The position numbers and the translations under genes are program-made. Below are positions 17,492 to 25,934 of a stretch of 64,000 nt of DNA, piece after piece (the stretch's first letter is position 1; each line of letters opens with the position of its first letter). The stretch is from Waddlia chondrophila WSU 86-1044 (GTDB lineage: Bacteria > Chlamydiota > Chlamydiia > Chlamydiales > CAMCWV01). A model generated the notes under the pieces. That model saw nothing but the letters and a program-made list of their open reading frames with translations, ran no database searches and was not told where the DNA came from. Where the stretch lies: positions 97,555 through 161,554 of the forward strand of contig CAMCWV010000001.1 in NCBI GenBank assembly GCA_945882915.1. The letters are read 5' to 3'.

Positions 17492-18166
17492 ATGTACGCG
17501 TTAGCAAAAATGTTTGGGCGTTCACCCTTTGCCCCTTTACAAGCGCACATGGCTAAAGTTGCCGAGTGCGTACAAAAGGTGAATGACCTCTTTCTTGCCC
17601 TTCAAAAAGGGGAATATGAAAAACTGGAACAGATCGCTAAAGAAATCTCGCACCTTGAGCATGAGGCCGATCTCGCTAAAAATAAGATCCGCAATAATCT
17701 CCCCAAAGGGCTCTTTCTTCCGGTAGACCGCGAAGATCTGTTAGAAATCTTAGCGATCCAAGATAGCATTGCCGATAAAGCTGAAGACATTGCCTTTCTT
17801 TTGACTTTACGTACTCTTACAATCTTTGAAGGATCCCAGAAGTCCTTCCAAGACTTCCTGGACAAAAACATGGAAGCGTTCCACGCCGCACGCAGAGTTA
17901 TTCAAGAGCTTACCGACCTACTCCAATCCTCGTTCGGTGGAACTGAAGCAGAAAAAGTAAAAAAAATGATCGAAGATGTCGCTTTTAAAGAACATGAAGT
18001 TGACGTGATTCAGCACGCACTACTTAAACAACTCTACGCAACTGCTGACAAGCTTCCTTGTGCAAGCTTCTATCTTTGGAATAAAATCTTTTTAGAAGTA
18101 AGCAATATTTCGAACCTATCTGAAAAACTTTGCAACCGCATACGCATGATGCTGGATGTGAGCTAA
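17492..18166 (+). CDS. PhoU-like DUF47 protein, partner of the PiT transporter
   Basis: Encodes 224 residues, all helical, in the TIGR00153/DUF47 pattern: MFGRSPFAPLQAHM, EYEKLEQIAKEISHLEHEADLAKNKI, LFLPVDREDLLEILAIQDSIADKAEDIA and KEHEVDVIQHALLKQLY. The acidic EHEAD and EHEVD motifs are where PhoU relatives bind metal clusters. It lies 27 bases before the PiT permease and is thought to regulate it. Same pairing as CT691-CT692 in Chlamydia. Confidence 0.92.
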   Translation: MYALAKMFGRSPFAPLQAHMAKVAECVQKVNDLFLALQKGEYEKLEQIAKEISHLEHEADLAKNKIRNNLPKGLFLPVDREDLLEILAIQDSIADKAEDIAFLLTLRTLTIFEGSQKSFQDFLDKNMEAFHAARRVIQELTDLLQSSFGGTEAEKVKKMIEDVAFKEHEVDVIQHALLKQLYATADKLPCASFYLWNKIFLEVSNISNLSEKLCNRIRMMLDVS

Positions 18167-18193
18167 ACTGCCACTATAAAAATGAGACAGTAA

Positions 18194-19621
18194 ATGAGCA
18201 CTGAGACCATCCTTTTTACCATTGCGGTTATTCTAAGTTTCTATGTTGCCTGGAATATTGGCGCTAATGACGTCGCCAATGCCATGGGAACCTCTGTTGG
18301 CTCAGGGGCCCTCACGTTAAAAAAGGCGATCTTTTTTGCGGCCATCCTCGAATTTTCTGGAGCCTATTTCCTTGGATCAAACGTCTCAGAAACCATTGAG
18401 ACAGGGATCATTAACGAAGCGATCTTTAGCGGCAGTCCCCATATGTTCGTCTATGGGATGCTCTCAGCGCTGCTGGCAGCCGGAGTCTGGCTCCAAATTG
18501 CCTCTTTCTTTGGGTGGCCGGTCTCTACCACACATTCGCTTATTGGTGCTGTATTAGGCTTTGGCATAGTCATCGGCGGGGTTGAAGCAGTCTATTGGGA
18601 CGAGGTGTTTTTTATTGCAACAAGCTGGATCCTTTCCCCTATAATTAGCGGCCTTATCGCCTTCGGGATCTTCAATCTTCTCAAGCATAAGATCTTTTAT
18701 AGCCACAGCCCTCTCAAGGCGGCAAAAAAGCTAGCTCCGTTTCTTATCTTCTTTATTTTTACAATCCTCACACTTGTGATGGTCTTTAAAGGACTGCAAA
18801 GCCTCCACCTCGACTTGAGCTTCTTCCCTGCTTTAGGAATTGCAGTTCTTGTAGGCTTAACCGCTGCAGTAATCGGCCATTTCCTCGTTAAGAGAGTGAA
18901 AAACGAATACCAAGAAGAGGGTCCTAGGGGCTACCCAGAGCCCCATCTCGTAGCAACACTCAACAAATCAATAAAGCACCTCCAAAGAGCAAAAGGGGTA
19001 ACAGTTGGTGACGTTACAGAAGAAATTTCTGACATCTTATCAAAAATCGGAACGCTTACAGCAAGCATCAAGGAATCCCCCGACTACTCTGCTGAGCATG
19101 TCGAGTACAAGTCGGTCGAAAGGATTTTTGGCTACCTGCAGATCATCAGCGCCTGTTTTATGGCCTTTGCGCATGGTGCAAACGACGTTGCGAATGCTAT
19201 TGGCCCTCTTACAGCAGTTGTTAACGCCCTTAGGCCGGGGATTCATCTTGTAACCGATAGAGTCCCAGTCCCAGCATGGATGCTTGCTTTAGGTGGCCTT
19301 GGAATCGTCATCGGCCTTGCTACATGGGGATGGAGGGTCATCGAAACAATCGGCAAAAAGATCACCGAGCTTACCCCTACACGTGGCTTTGCAGCAGAAT
19401 TCGGCGCGGCCACAACTATTGTCTTCGCAGCGAAGCTTGGACTACCAATCTCTACTACCCACTCGCTCGTCGGAGCTGTCCTTGGCGTGGGCCTTGGACG
19501 AGGGATCTCTGCCATTAACATCCGCTCTATCTGGTACATAGGCCTTTCGTGGCTTGTGACCATCCCTGCTGGTGCCATTCTGGCCATTATCTTCTATCAT
19601 TGCTTCGACAAAATTTTTTAG
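18194..19621 (+). CDS. PiT-family inorganic phosphate transporter
   Basis: Encodes 475 residues with about ten to twelve membrane segments. Both PiT signature repeats are present: NIGANDVANAMGTSVGSGALT near residue 22 and AHGANDVANAIGPL near residue 322, plus the paired PVSTTHSLIGAVLGFG and PISTTHSLVGAVLGVG motifs, reflecting the internal duplication of the family. It imports phosphate, generally as metal phosphate with H+ or Na+, through the inner membrane. Cotranscribed with the DUF47 gene. Confidence 0.94.
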   Translation: MSTETILFTIAVILSFYVAWNIGANDVANAMGTSVGSGALTLKKAIFFAAILEFSGAYFLGSNVSETIETGIINEAIFSGSPHMFVYGMLSALLAAGVWLQIASFFGWPVSTTHSLIGAVLGFGIVIGGVEAVYWDEVFFIATSWILSPIISGLIAFGIFNLLKHKIFYSHSPLKAAKKLAPFLIFFIFTILTLVMVFKGLQSLHLDLSFFPALGIAVLVGLTAAVIGHFLVKRVKNEYQEEGPRGYPEPHLVATLNKSIKHLQRAKGVTVGDVTEEISDILSKIGTLTASIKESPDYSAEHVEYKSVERIFGYLQIISACFMAFAHGANDVANAIGPLTAVVNALRPGIHLVTDRVPVPAWMLALGGLGIVIGLATWGWRVIETIGKKITELTPTRGFAAEFGAATTIVFAAKLGLPISTTHSLVGAVLGVGLGRGISAINIRSIWYIGLSWLVTIPAGAILAIIFYHCFDKIF

Positions 19622-19638
19622 CCTTCTAGGATTTTATC

Positions 19639-20829
19639 ATGACTATTGCCAATAAATTAAAAGAGATCCAAGCGGATCTTGTCAATGCGGACGTCGATGG
19701 GTGGCTTGTCTATGACTTCCGCAGATCTAATCCCCTCGGCTGCGCGTTCTTAGAAATCCCTACAGAAAAGATTATGAGCCGCCGGTTCTTCTATTGGGTT
19801 CCTGCATGTGGCACCCCTTCGAAGATCGTTCACTCAGTTGATGTTGATAGTGTCAAAGAAGTTCCAGGCGAGAACCTCACCTACAGCACATGGCAGCAGC
19901 TTGAAGAGCACATCGGCAAGGTACTCAAAGGCAAGAAGCGCATTATGATGGAGTACTCTCCACGCAATGCCATCCCTTACGTCTCTAAAGTAGATGCTGG
20001 GACCATGGAAGTAATTCGCGAGCATGGTGTCGAAGTTCTCAGCTCTGCCGACCTCCTACAAAAATTCACAAGCGTCTGGACAGATGAGCAACTTCAAATG
20101 CATCTTGAATCTGCACACCTGCTCGATACTACTGTTGGCAATGCGTGGGATTTTATTCGCGAGAGCCTAAATAACAACAAGACAATCAAAGAGTACGACG
20201 TTGTCGAGTTTATCCATCAGGAGTTTATAAAAAATGGGCATGAATGTGCTGACCTTCCTTTCTGCTGTGTCAACGCCAACTCGGCTGCCCCTCACTACAA
20301 CTTGATTAAGGAAACTTGCGCAACAATCAAAAAAGGGGACTTCATTCTCATTGACCTCTGGTGCAAGAAAAAAGCCCCCAATGCTGTCTATGCCGACATC
20401 ACCCGTATGGGCGTTGCTGCTGAAAAACCTACAGCCAAGCAGCAAGAAGTTTTTGATATCGTCAAAAAAGCTCGCGACGCCGCCACTGCCTTTGTGAAGC
20501 AGCGGGTAGAGAGCGGCAAGACTGTCATGGGCTGGGAGATCGACCAAACATCACGCGATGTGATCACTGCAGCCGGCTACGGAAAGTATTTCGTCCACCG
20601 CACAGGTCATAATATTGGACTAAACGACCATGGTGATGGCGCTCATATCGACAACTTCGAAACGCAAGACCAACGGTCCATCCTTCCTGGCACTTGCTTT
20701 TCAATTGAACCTGGAATCTACCTGCCAGGTGAGTTTGGCGTGCGCCTTGAGTATGATGTCTATGTGGATCACAACAAGACCATTCGGGTCACTGGCGGCA
20801 TCCAAAACGAACTCGTCTGCCTTTTCTAA
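19639..20829 (+). CDS. M24 family metallopeptidase (Xaa-Pro aminopeptidase type)
   Basis: Encodes 396 residues. The creatinase-type N-terminal domain is followed by the pita-bread domain, whose five metal ligands are visible: Asp in ILIDLWCKK, Asp in YADITRMG, His in HRTGHNIGL, Glu in FSIEPGIYL and Glu in RLEYDVYV. These bind two metal ions, usually Mn or Co, to cleave X-Pro bonds or dipeptides in the cytosol. PepP versus PepQ cannot be decided by eye. It starts 18 bases after the PiT gene. Confidence 0.9.
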   Translation: MTIANKLKEIQADLVNADVDGWLVYDFRRSNPLGCAFLEIPTEKIMSRRFFYWVPACGTPSKIVHSVDVDSVKEVPGENLTYSTWQQLEEHIGKVLKGKKRIMMEYSPRNAIPYVSKVDAGTMEVIREHGVEVLSSADLLQKFTSVWTDEQLQMHLESAHLLDTTVGNAWDFIRESLNNNKTIKEYDVVEFIHQEFIKNGHECADLPFCCVNANSAAPHYNLIKETCATIKKGDFILIDLWCKKKAPNAVYADITRMGVAAEKPTAKQQEVFDIVKKARDAATAFVKQRVESGKTVMGWEIDQTSRDVITAAGYGKYFVHRTGHNIGLNDHGDGAHIDNFETQDQRSILPGTCFSIEPGIYLPGEFGVRLEYDVYVDHNKTIRVTGGIQNELVCLF

Positions 20830-20970
20830 GGATGTAGGGCCTTTAATTTTTAACGCAAAGACGCAAAGAAAGAAGACAACCAGCTTACTGGCTCCAAAAA
20901 CTGGAAAACTTTTTTTTTTGCATTTTCTCTGCGTTCTCTGTTTCAAAGATTTTAATTACGAGAGTGAATT
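20830..20970. repeat. AT-rich 'GCAAAGACGCAAAG' spacer repeat fragment
   Basis: Contains ACGCAAAGACGCAAAGAAAG and TTTTCTCTGCGTTCTCTGTTTCAAAGATTTTAAT, fragments that recur at about 38940-39040 and relate to the CACAGAGGCGTGAGAG family. No gene. A weak AT-rich leader precedes the DUF2760 gene. Confidence 0.45.
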
Positions 20971-21456
20971 ATGGGACTTGGAATTGCCATCAAAGCGTTT
21001 TTTAAAGCACTGAAGAATAGAGAAAGCGCTGAACGCTTCATTAAAGATACGCCAGCCTTACAAATAAAAGAAGTGGTTGATGATGCCCACCTCAGGCTCT
21101 TAGCAAGCCTGCAGCGCTCAGGAAGGCTTGTCGACTTCTTAAAAGAAGACATCTCTAAATTTAGCGACGCCCAAGTAGGGGCTGCTGTACGAAAGATTCA
21201 TGCCGACTGCAGTAAGAGCTTAGAAGAGATGATCACCCTACGTGCTGTATTTGAAGAAGCTGAAGGGACCCAGGTAACAGTGCCTACTGGATACGACCCT
21301 TCTGAAGTGAAAGTGACAGGCCGCGTTTCAGGCTCCCCTCCATTCAAAGGGATCCTACGCCACAAAGGATGGCGCGCACACAAACTATCGCTTCCTAAAC
21401 AGGTCGGTGAGCATAAACGAGACGTCATCGCCCCGGCCGAAGTCGAACTGCCGTAA
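20971..21456 (+). CDS. DUF2760 protein, companion of an Hsp70-like ATPase
   Basis: Encodes 161 residues. The DUF2760 pattern is clear: LRLLASLQRSGRLVDFLKEDI, FSDAQVGAAVRKIHADCSKSL, the SGSPPFKGILRHKGW segment and the IAPAEVELP end. No signal peptide. The family's biochemical role is unknown; in many bacteria it sits directly before a DnaK-related gene, as here (13 bases). It probably forms a functional pair with that ATPase, perhaps as a client or cofactor. Confidence 0.88.
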   Translation: MGLGIAIKAFFKALKNRESAERFIKDTPALQIKEVVDDAHLRLLASLQRSGRLVDFLKEDISKFSDAQVGAAVRKIHADCSKSLEEMITLRAVFEEAEGTQVTVPTGYDPSEVKVTGRVSGSPPFKGILRHKGWRAHKLSLPKQVGEHKRDVIAPAEVELP

Positions 21457-21469
21457 TTCAAGGGTCCAT

Positions 21470-23326
21470 ATGAGTAAGAAGAAAAATGCTCCACAGTACA
21501 TCATCGGCATTGACCTAGGAACGACTAACACGACTATGGCCTATTCTCCTGTCGATGGAGCTCTTAACGAAAGAGATCTTAACGAGAGAGCCCTTAACCA
21601 GTTCACCATCCCTCAGGTGACAGCCACGGGGACAGAGGAAGCGCTAAACACCCTACCCTCTTTTCTTTACTTCCCCCTTGAGGAGGAGCTCTCTAAACAA
21701 GTTGCAGGAATCAGCTGGGATAAATCACGCGCCTACGCTGTCGGGGCTTACGCCAAAGAACGGGGCGGAGAGCTCCCTGGGCGCGTTATCGCTTCGGCCA
21801 AGTCTTGGCTTTGCCACGATGGCATTGACCGCCGCGGGAAAACCCTTCCGCAAGGCACCTCTGAAGGAAATGGAAAAATGAGCCCTGTAGAGGCCTCTAC
21901 AGCGATTCTATGCCACTTAAGAGAAGCCTGGGAAGCGCAGCTTCCAGAGGCCCCTTTTGCTGAGCAAATGATTCTTGTTACCGTTCCCGCTTCTTTTGAT
22001 CCAAGTGCCCGGCAGCTCGTTGAAGAGGCTGCGGAAGCTGCTGGATATCCAGAAATACTCCTTCTTGAAGAACCACAAGCGGCCTTTTATGCCTGGCTGC
22101 AAAAGCACAGCAAAGAGTGGCGCAAAACGCTTTCTGTCGGTGACAACATCCTGGTTGTTGACGTTGGCGGGGGAACGACAGACTTTAGCTTGATCTCAGT
22201 GGCTGAGGAAAACGGCGACCTTACCCTTAACCGCGTTGCGGTTGGAGCGCACCTCCTTCTTGGCGGTGACAATATGGACTTAGCTCTTGCTTACCTCACC
22301 AAGGAAAAGCTGGAAAAAGAAGGACATTCCATTGACAACTGGCAGCTCCAGAGCCTAATTCATGTCTGCCGAAAAGCAAAAGAGACGTTGCTTGGAATCA
22401 AACCTCCTAAAAAAGTTGACATCACCATTCATGGGAGAGGGAGCGGCCTTATTGGTGGCACTCTTACGACAGCTCTTACCTCTCAGGAAGTCCACACCTT
22501 CCTTATCGACGGCTTCGTCCCTCTTGTTGCGGCAACAGAGCGCTCCCGTCCAGAGAAGCGTTCGGGGCTTCAACAAATAGGGCTCCCCTACGCACAAGAC
22601 CCCCGTATTTCGAGTCAACTCGCGAAGTTTCTTTCAATGACGGGGACGCAAGAGAGCGATACAATGGCAAGTTTTATCATGCCAACAGCCGTCCTCTTTA
22701 ACGGCGGGACAATGAAGGCAAAAGCGCTAGAAGAAAGGCTAGTAGAGCTATTAAACAGCTGGGCTAATGAGCTTGGCAAGCCTCCTATTAAAGTACTTCC
22801 CGATGCGGACTATGAATATGCAGTAAGCCAAGGCGCTGTGACCTACGGAATGGCGCGCTCAGGAAAGGCAATCCGGATTAAAGGGGGAACCAGCCGCAGC
22901 TACTTCATTGGAGTTGAAGGGGCAGCGCCCGCAGTACCAGGTATTCCCACTCGATTACACGCCATTTGCGTGGCTCCTTTTGGAATGGAGGAAGGGAGCG
23001 AGGCAGAGCTTCAGGGGCAACAATTTGCATTGCTCCTCGGAGAACAAGCCACTTTCCGTTTTTTCAGCAGAGCAACTCCTGCTCTATCAAATGGGAGCGA
23101 GCCTACTGTAGGGCAAGAGGTTCCTAACTGGAGTAGCGAGCTACTCGAGCTTCATCCTATTGAAACTCTCCTTGAAAAGGGGGCTGCAGACGGCAGAACC
23201 ATCTGCGTTAAGCTCAAGTCCAGAGTAACCGAACTTGGCGCTTTTGAGCTCTGGTGCGTTGCCGAGGATGGCCGCAAATGGAAGCTCGAATTCGATATCC
23301 GCAAACATGCCACAGCCACCGCTTAA
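21470..23326 (+). CDS. divergent Hsp70 (DnaK-like) ATPase
   Basis: Encodes 618 residues from MSKKKNAPQYIIGID; an upstream frame from 21407 overlaps the DUF2760 gene and is not needed. ATPase motifs: phosphate 1 IGIDLGTTNTTMAYS, phosphate 2 LVVDVGGGTTDFSLI and LLLGGDNMD. The C-terminal part is not a classical DnaK substrate-binding domain and there is no EEVD tail, so this is a specialised Hsp70 of the type paired with DUF2760, not the housekeeping DnaK. A four-residue tandem repeat (LNERDLNERALN) lies near residue 35. Cytosolic. Confidence 0.88.
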   Translation: MSKKKNAPQYIIGIDLGTTNTTMAYSPVDGALNERDLNERALNQFTIPQVTATGTEEALNTLPSFLYFPLEEELSKQVAGISWDKSRAYAVGAYAKERGGELPGRVIASAKSWLCHDGIDRRGKTLPQGTSEGNGKMSPVEASTAILCHLREAWEAQLPEAPFAEQMILVTVPASFDPSARQLVEEAAEAAGYPEILLLEEPQAAFYAWLQKHSKEWRKTLSVGDNILVVDVGGGTTDFSLISVAEENGDLTLNRVAVGAHLLLGGDNMDLALAYLTKEKLEKEGHSIDNWQLQSLIHVCRKAKETLLGIKPPKKVDITIHGRGSGLIGGTLTTALTSQEVHTFLIDGFVPLVAATERSRPEKRSGLQQIGLPYAQDPRISSQLAKFLSMTGTQESDTMASFIMPTAVLFNGGTMKAKALEERLVELLNSWANELGKPPIKVLPDADYEYAVSQGAVTYGMARSGKAIRIKGGTSRSYFIGVEGAAPAVPGIPTRLHAICVAPFGMEEGSEAELQGQQFALLLGEQATFRFFSRATPALSNGSEPTVGQEVPNWSSELLELHPIETLLEKGAADGRTICVKLKSRVTELGAFELWCVAEDGRKWKLEFDIRKHATATA

Positions 23327-23700
23327 TTATCCCAGAGAAAACAGAGAATAAATGAGTGGCTATTTTTTTAGAAAAACGTCTAAACTATAGCCGCGCATTT
23401 GCTTTAAGGTAACTTTAAAAACAGTTGCTTGCAAATAGACCTACTTGTTAAAGTTAATTAAAAAAAACTTGTCAAAAGAACAAAAAGACAAGCCAACCAT
23501 CTTTTATGTATACTCCTCTTAGCTGAAAACGGGAATTTGGGCTAGCGCGAAAGCTCCCGCAGCTGAACGATCGTAAGCGCCTTAGTATTAGAAACAAAGG
23601 GCACTTGCGATCATTCAGCCCCAGGGCTTTGGCGCCGTCCAAAGTCCCATTTTTCAGCTAAGAGGAGTATGTTTACCACAACTAAAGCGAAGCGAATTTT
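23327..23700. other. leader of OTU gene 1, interrupted by a palindromic element
   Basis: 23400-23508 and 23671-23700 match the leaders of the two other OTU genes (TTGCAAATAGACCTACTTGTTA ... CTTGTC-N13-GACAAG ... ATCTTTTAT, then ACTAAAGCGAAGCGAATTTT before ATG). The element at 23509-23670 sits inside this otherwise shared leader. Confidence 0.75.
23509..23670. repeat. TATACTCC palindromic element, long form, inserted in an OTU leader
   Basis: Ends TATACTCCTCTTAGCTGAAA and TTTCAGCTAAGAGGAGTAT, inner inverted repeat AACGATCGTAAGCGCC / GGCACTTGCGATCATT. The paralogous leaders at about 25890 and 27411 lack it. Confidence 0.9.
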
Positions 23701-24999
23701 ATGTTACCGAATATTAATAACAGAGTTACAACAATCCAGCATTACTACGACGATGTCAAGCTGCATGGCGAGTCGTTTGTTATGCCAGTTCGTTACTGTT
23801 CACTTGGCGTTACCCAACTTTGGCGGGCCCCCTGGCATTATGACAACAAAATGGCCAGACTTGTCGAGCTCGTATGCAGAGCAGCTGCAGCTATTGTTTG
23901 CTCTGGCCTATTCATCTCCACGGCAGCCATTTCCTTTGTTGGCTTAAGCATTAAATGCATCAATGAAAGACGCCAACTGATTAAACCAGGCATCGGCACA
24001 GATAAACTAGAGCCTAAGCCAACAGCTCCCAGCTTAGTCGTTTTACTATCAGAACCAACACCAGTGGTCGGAAACGCTGCCGCAGCCTTTATTGCTGGGG
24101 CAGAAGCGCTCCCTTCCGCCGCTCAAATTGATAACCCTGTCTCTTTAGTGGCACGGATTGAAACTAAAGACTCTCAGCTTATCCCCTTACAAGCCGAAGG
24201 CGCCCAAGGTAACATTCTAGACATGAGTCAACCTGCCGCTGATCAGCGCGGAGTAGTTAACGTTCCTGGTGATGGCCATTGCCTCTACTACTCGATGCGC
24301 ATTGGCCTGACCTTCCTCTTACCAAAGCTACAAAAACTAGGGCTTCCTAACGGATGCATCCTGCCTGCAAATGGAGGCACCCTTCCAGATGTGCCCACTT
24401 TAAGAACGCTTGCCAATAACTATATCCGCGCACACCATGCAACAGACCCGGTCCTTCAAGGCTATGTCCGTGAAGCCATTGCTGCTGCTAACGCTAAATA
24501 CATAGCTGCTGCTAAGGCTAAATACAGAGCTGCTTCTAAGGAAGGGGTAATTGTACCAACCAATTTTTTATCTGATAAAAACAGCATTACTCAAGTTGAG
24601 TCCACTCAGCATCTGGCAGGTGCAAAGCATAAATACCGAAGCATTAACAACCCTGAAGAGTACTTTGTACGGGCAACGGAAGAGCCTGCTTTTTGGGGCT
24701 CACAAGCGGAATGCTATGCCCTAAGCCGCGTCTACCAAACGACCATCCAAATCATAGAAGACGACGGCAACGATCTTATTCAAGCGCGCCCCCCCGTTAA
24801 TCGTGAGTACTTAGAGCACCACGCTGCAGTTCGTCTAGGCTTCCCCAGCGGCTACTACACCGTTCTCTCGCCAGCTGCCGTAGTCAAAGACATCACTACT
24901 CTCCCCGAAGAAGAGCAGGAGATCCTCCGCATTGTTCTTGCCGCCGATGGCAAACGCACAAATTACTCATTTAGGCGCCTTGAGCCGGTGCTCCTTTGA
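23701..24999 (+). CDS. OTU-type cysteine protease paralogue 1 (expected catalytic His is Tyr)
   Basis: Encodes 432 residues. Residues 1-100 are nearly identical to paralogue 2 and contain a hydrophobic stretch (about 58-85: LVCRAAAAIVCSGLFISTA) suited to a membrane or secretion role. A Pro/Ala linker precedes the OTU domain with VPGDGHCLYYSM (Asp191, Cys194) and the conserved EEPAFWGSQAECYALSRVY. Where paralogues 2 and 3 have GGHF (the usual catalytic His region), this copy has SGYY (Tyr385). Its C-terminus also differs: a small deletion removes the stop found in the others, adding about 17 residues. OTU proteins remove ubiquitin; chlamydial relatives such as ChlaOTU are secreted into host cells. 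This copy may be inactive or act by ubiquitin binding. Confidence 0.85.
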   Translation: MLPNINNRVTTIQHYYDDVKLHGESFVMPVRYCSLGVTQLWRAPWHYDNKMARLVELVCRAAAAIVCSGLFISTAAISFVGLSIKCINERRQLIKPGIGTDKLEPKPTAPSLVVLLSEPTPVVGNAAAAFIAGAEALPSAAQIDNPVSLVARIETKDSQLIPLQAEGAQGNILDMSQPAADQRGVVNVPGDGHCLYYSMRIGLTFLLPKLQKLGLPNGCILPANGGTLPDVPTLRTLANNYIRAHHATDPVLQGYVREAIAAANAKYIAAAKAKYRAASKEGVIVPTNFLSDKNSITQVESTQHLAGAKHKYRSINNPEEYFVRATEEPAFWGSQAECYALSRVYQTTIQIIEDDGNDLIQARPPVNREYLEHHAAVRLGFPSGYYTVLSPAAVVKDITTLPEEEQEILRIVLAADGKRTNYSFRRLEPVLL

Positions 25000-25641
25000 C
25001 TCTCCGTAAAAATCAAGCGGGGCCTGGAAAGCTCAAAATAAGCGTTTGCCCTCTCATGAAGGTAACGTGGGCCGCCTAAGGTCTGGGATTTCAGACCGAA
25101 GCCTACAGCAAACGTTTGCTTGGTGGCAGGCTAGATCCCAGACCTTAGACGGCCCACGTTACCTTCTGGAGGCGGCAACCCTTTAATTGCTACGGGCTTC
25201 TTCTCTTTTTTTTCTTTCGCGCTAGCCCAAATTCCCGTTTTCAGCTAACCCAAGTTCAGTGCTTCGCACGGAACTTGGGCTAAGCAAATATTTGTTAATA
25301 GCGTAAGGCTGAATCCCAGACCGGGACGGTCTGGGTACCTTCCTGAATAGCCCTCCGCTTGTAGGGGGACGCAGTTTGTCTTTAGCGGGCAACCAGGGCG
25401 TCCCGCCCTGGGATTTCAGATCGACGCTAACCCAAGTTCAGCGCTCTCCCAGGGGAAAACCCTAAATTCTGAGAAATTCGTCACTACATTTGAACTTTGA
25501 GTTGTCGACAATTGAGTGTCAATGGGTTATGAACACAGAAAAATTTCGTAAAAATCCGTAAATATTTAATCTTAAGTTGATTACAGAAAAATCACCCTAT
25601 TCCAAGTTCGGTGCGAAGCACTGAACTTGGGCTAAGAGGAG
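25000..25641. other. mosaic of hairpin repeats between OTU genes 1 and 2
   Basis: Contains an inverted repeat (left arm 25058-25090, right arm 25134-25167, GGTAACGTGGGCCGCC type), a half palindromic element (25214-25247, CGCGCTAGCCCAAATTCCCG), hairpins CCCAAGTTC / GGAACTTGGG (25249-25283), CCCAGACC / GGTCTGGG (about 25314-25334), CCAGGGCG / CGCCCTGG (about 25393-25411) and CCAAGTTCGGTGC / GCACTGAACTTGG (25602-25630). The last runs into a lone GAGGAGTATTA element end. No gene; the 61-codon frame at 25611-25796 is repeat sequence. Confidence 0.65.
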
Positions 25642-25934
25642 TATTAATGGACAGCGGTCTTTCAGACCGCCTCTCAATCCCAAAGACATTTTTCGTCTTA
25701 AAAGATTTTGTCTGTTTTTTTTACACTGAGAATGAGGCAATTACTTCAGCAGTTCCCGCTAGACTTTTTCTTACCCAGGGTTGCGTTACCCTTTAAGGTG
25801 ATTTAAAAAAGATGTTTGCAAATAGACCTACTTGTTATAATTAATCAAGAAGGCTTGTCAAAAGCAGAAAAAAGACAATTCAACAATCTTTTATAAATTT
25901 GCCGTAACTAAAGCGAAGCGAATTTTATGTCATT
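25642..25934. repeat. direct repeat, leader of OTU gene 2 (copy at 27163-27455)
   Basis: From TATTAATGG to ATGTCATT the two leaders are collinear and nearly identical, both with 285 bases from the repeat edge to the ATG. Shared features: hairpin GCGGTCT / AGACCGC, TTGCAAATAGACC, TATAAT, and the inverted pair CTTGTC / GACAA. The duplication therefore includes the control region, not only the gene. Confidence 0.9.

Noticed and set aside
23669..23947. 92-codon frame starting at the element end in front of OTU gene 1
   Set aside because: It is out of frame with the OTU protein and identical in frame 2 of paralogue 2 by shared DNA; probably not a gene, though the start signal itself is noted as a finding.
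25611..25796. 61-codon frame upstream of OTU gene 2 with GAGGAG and ATG
   Set aside because: It is leader DNA, disrupted in the copy at 27163-27455, and has no recognisable protein features.
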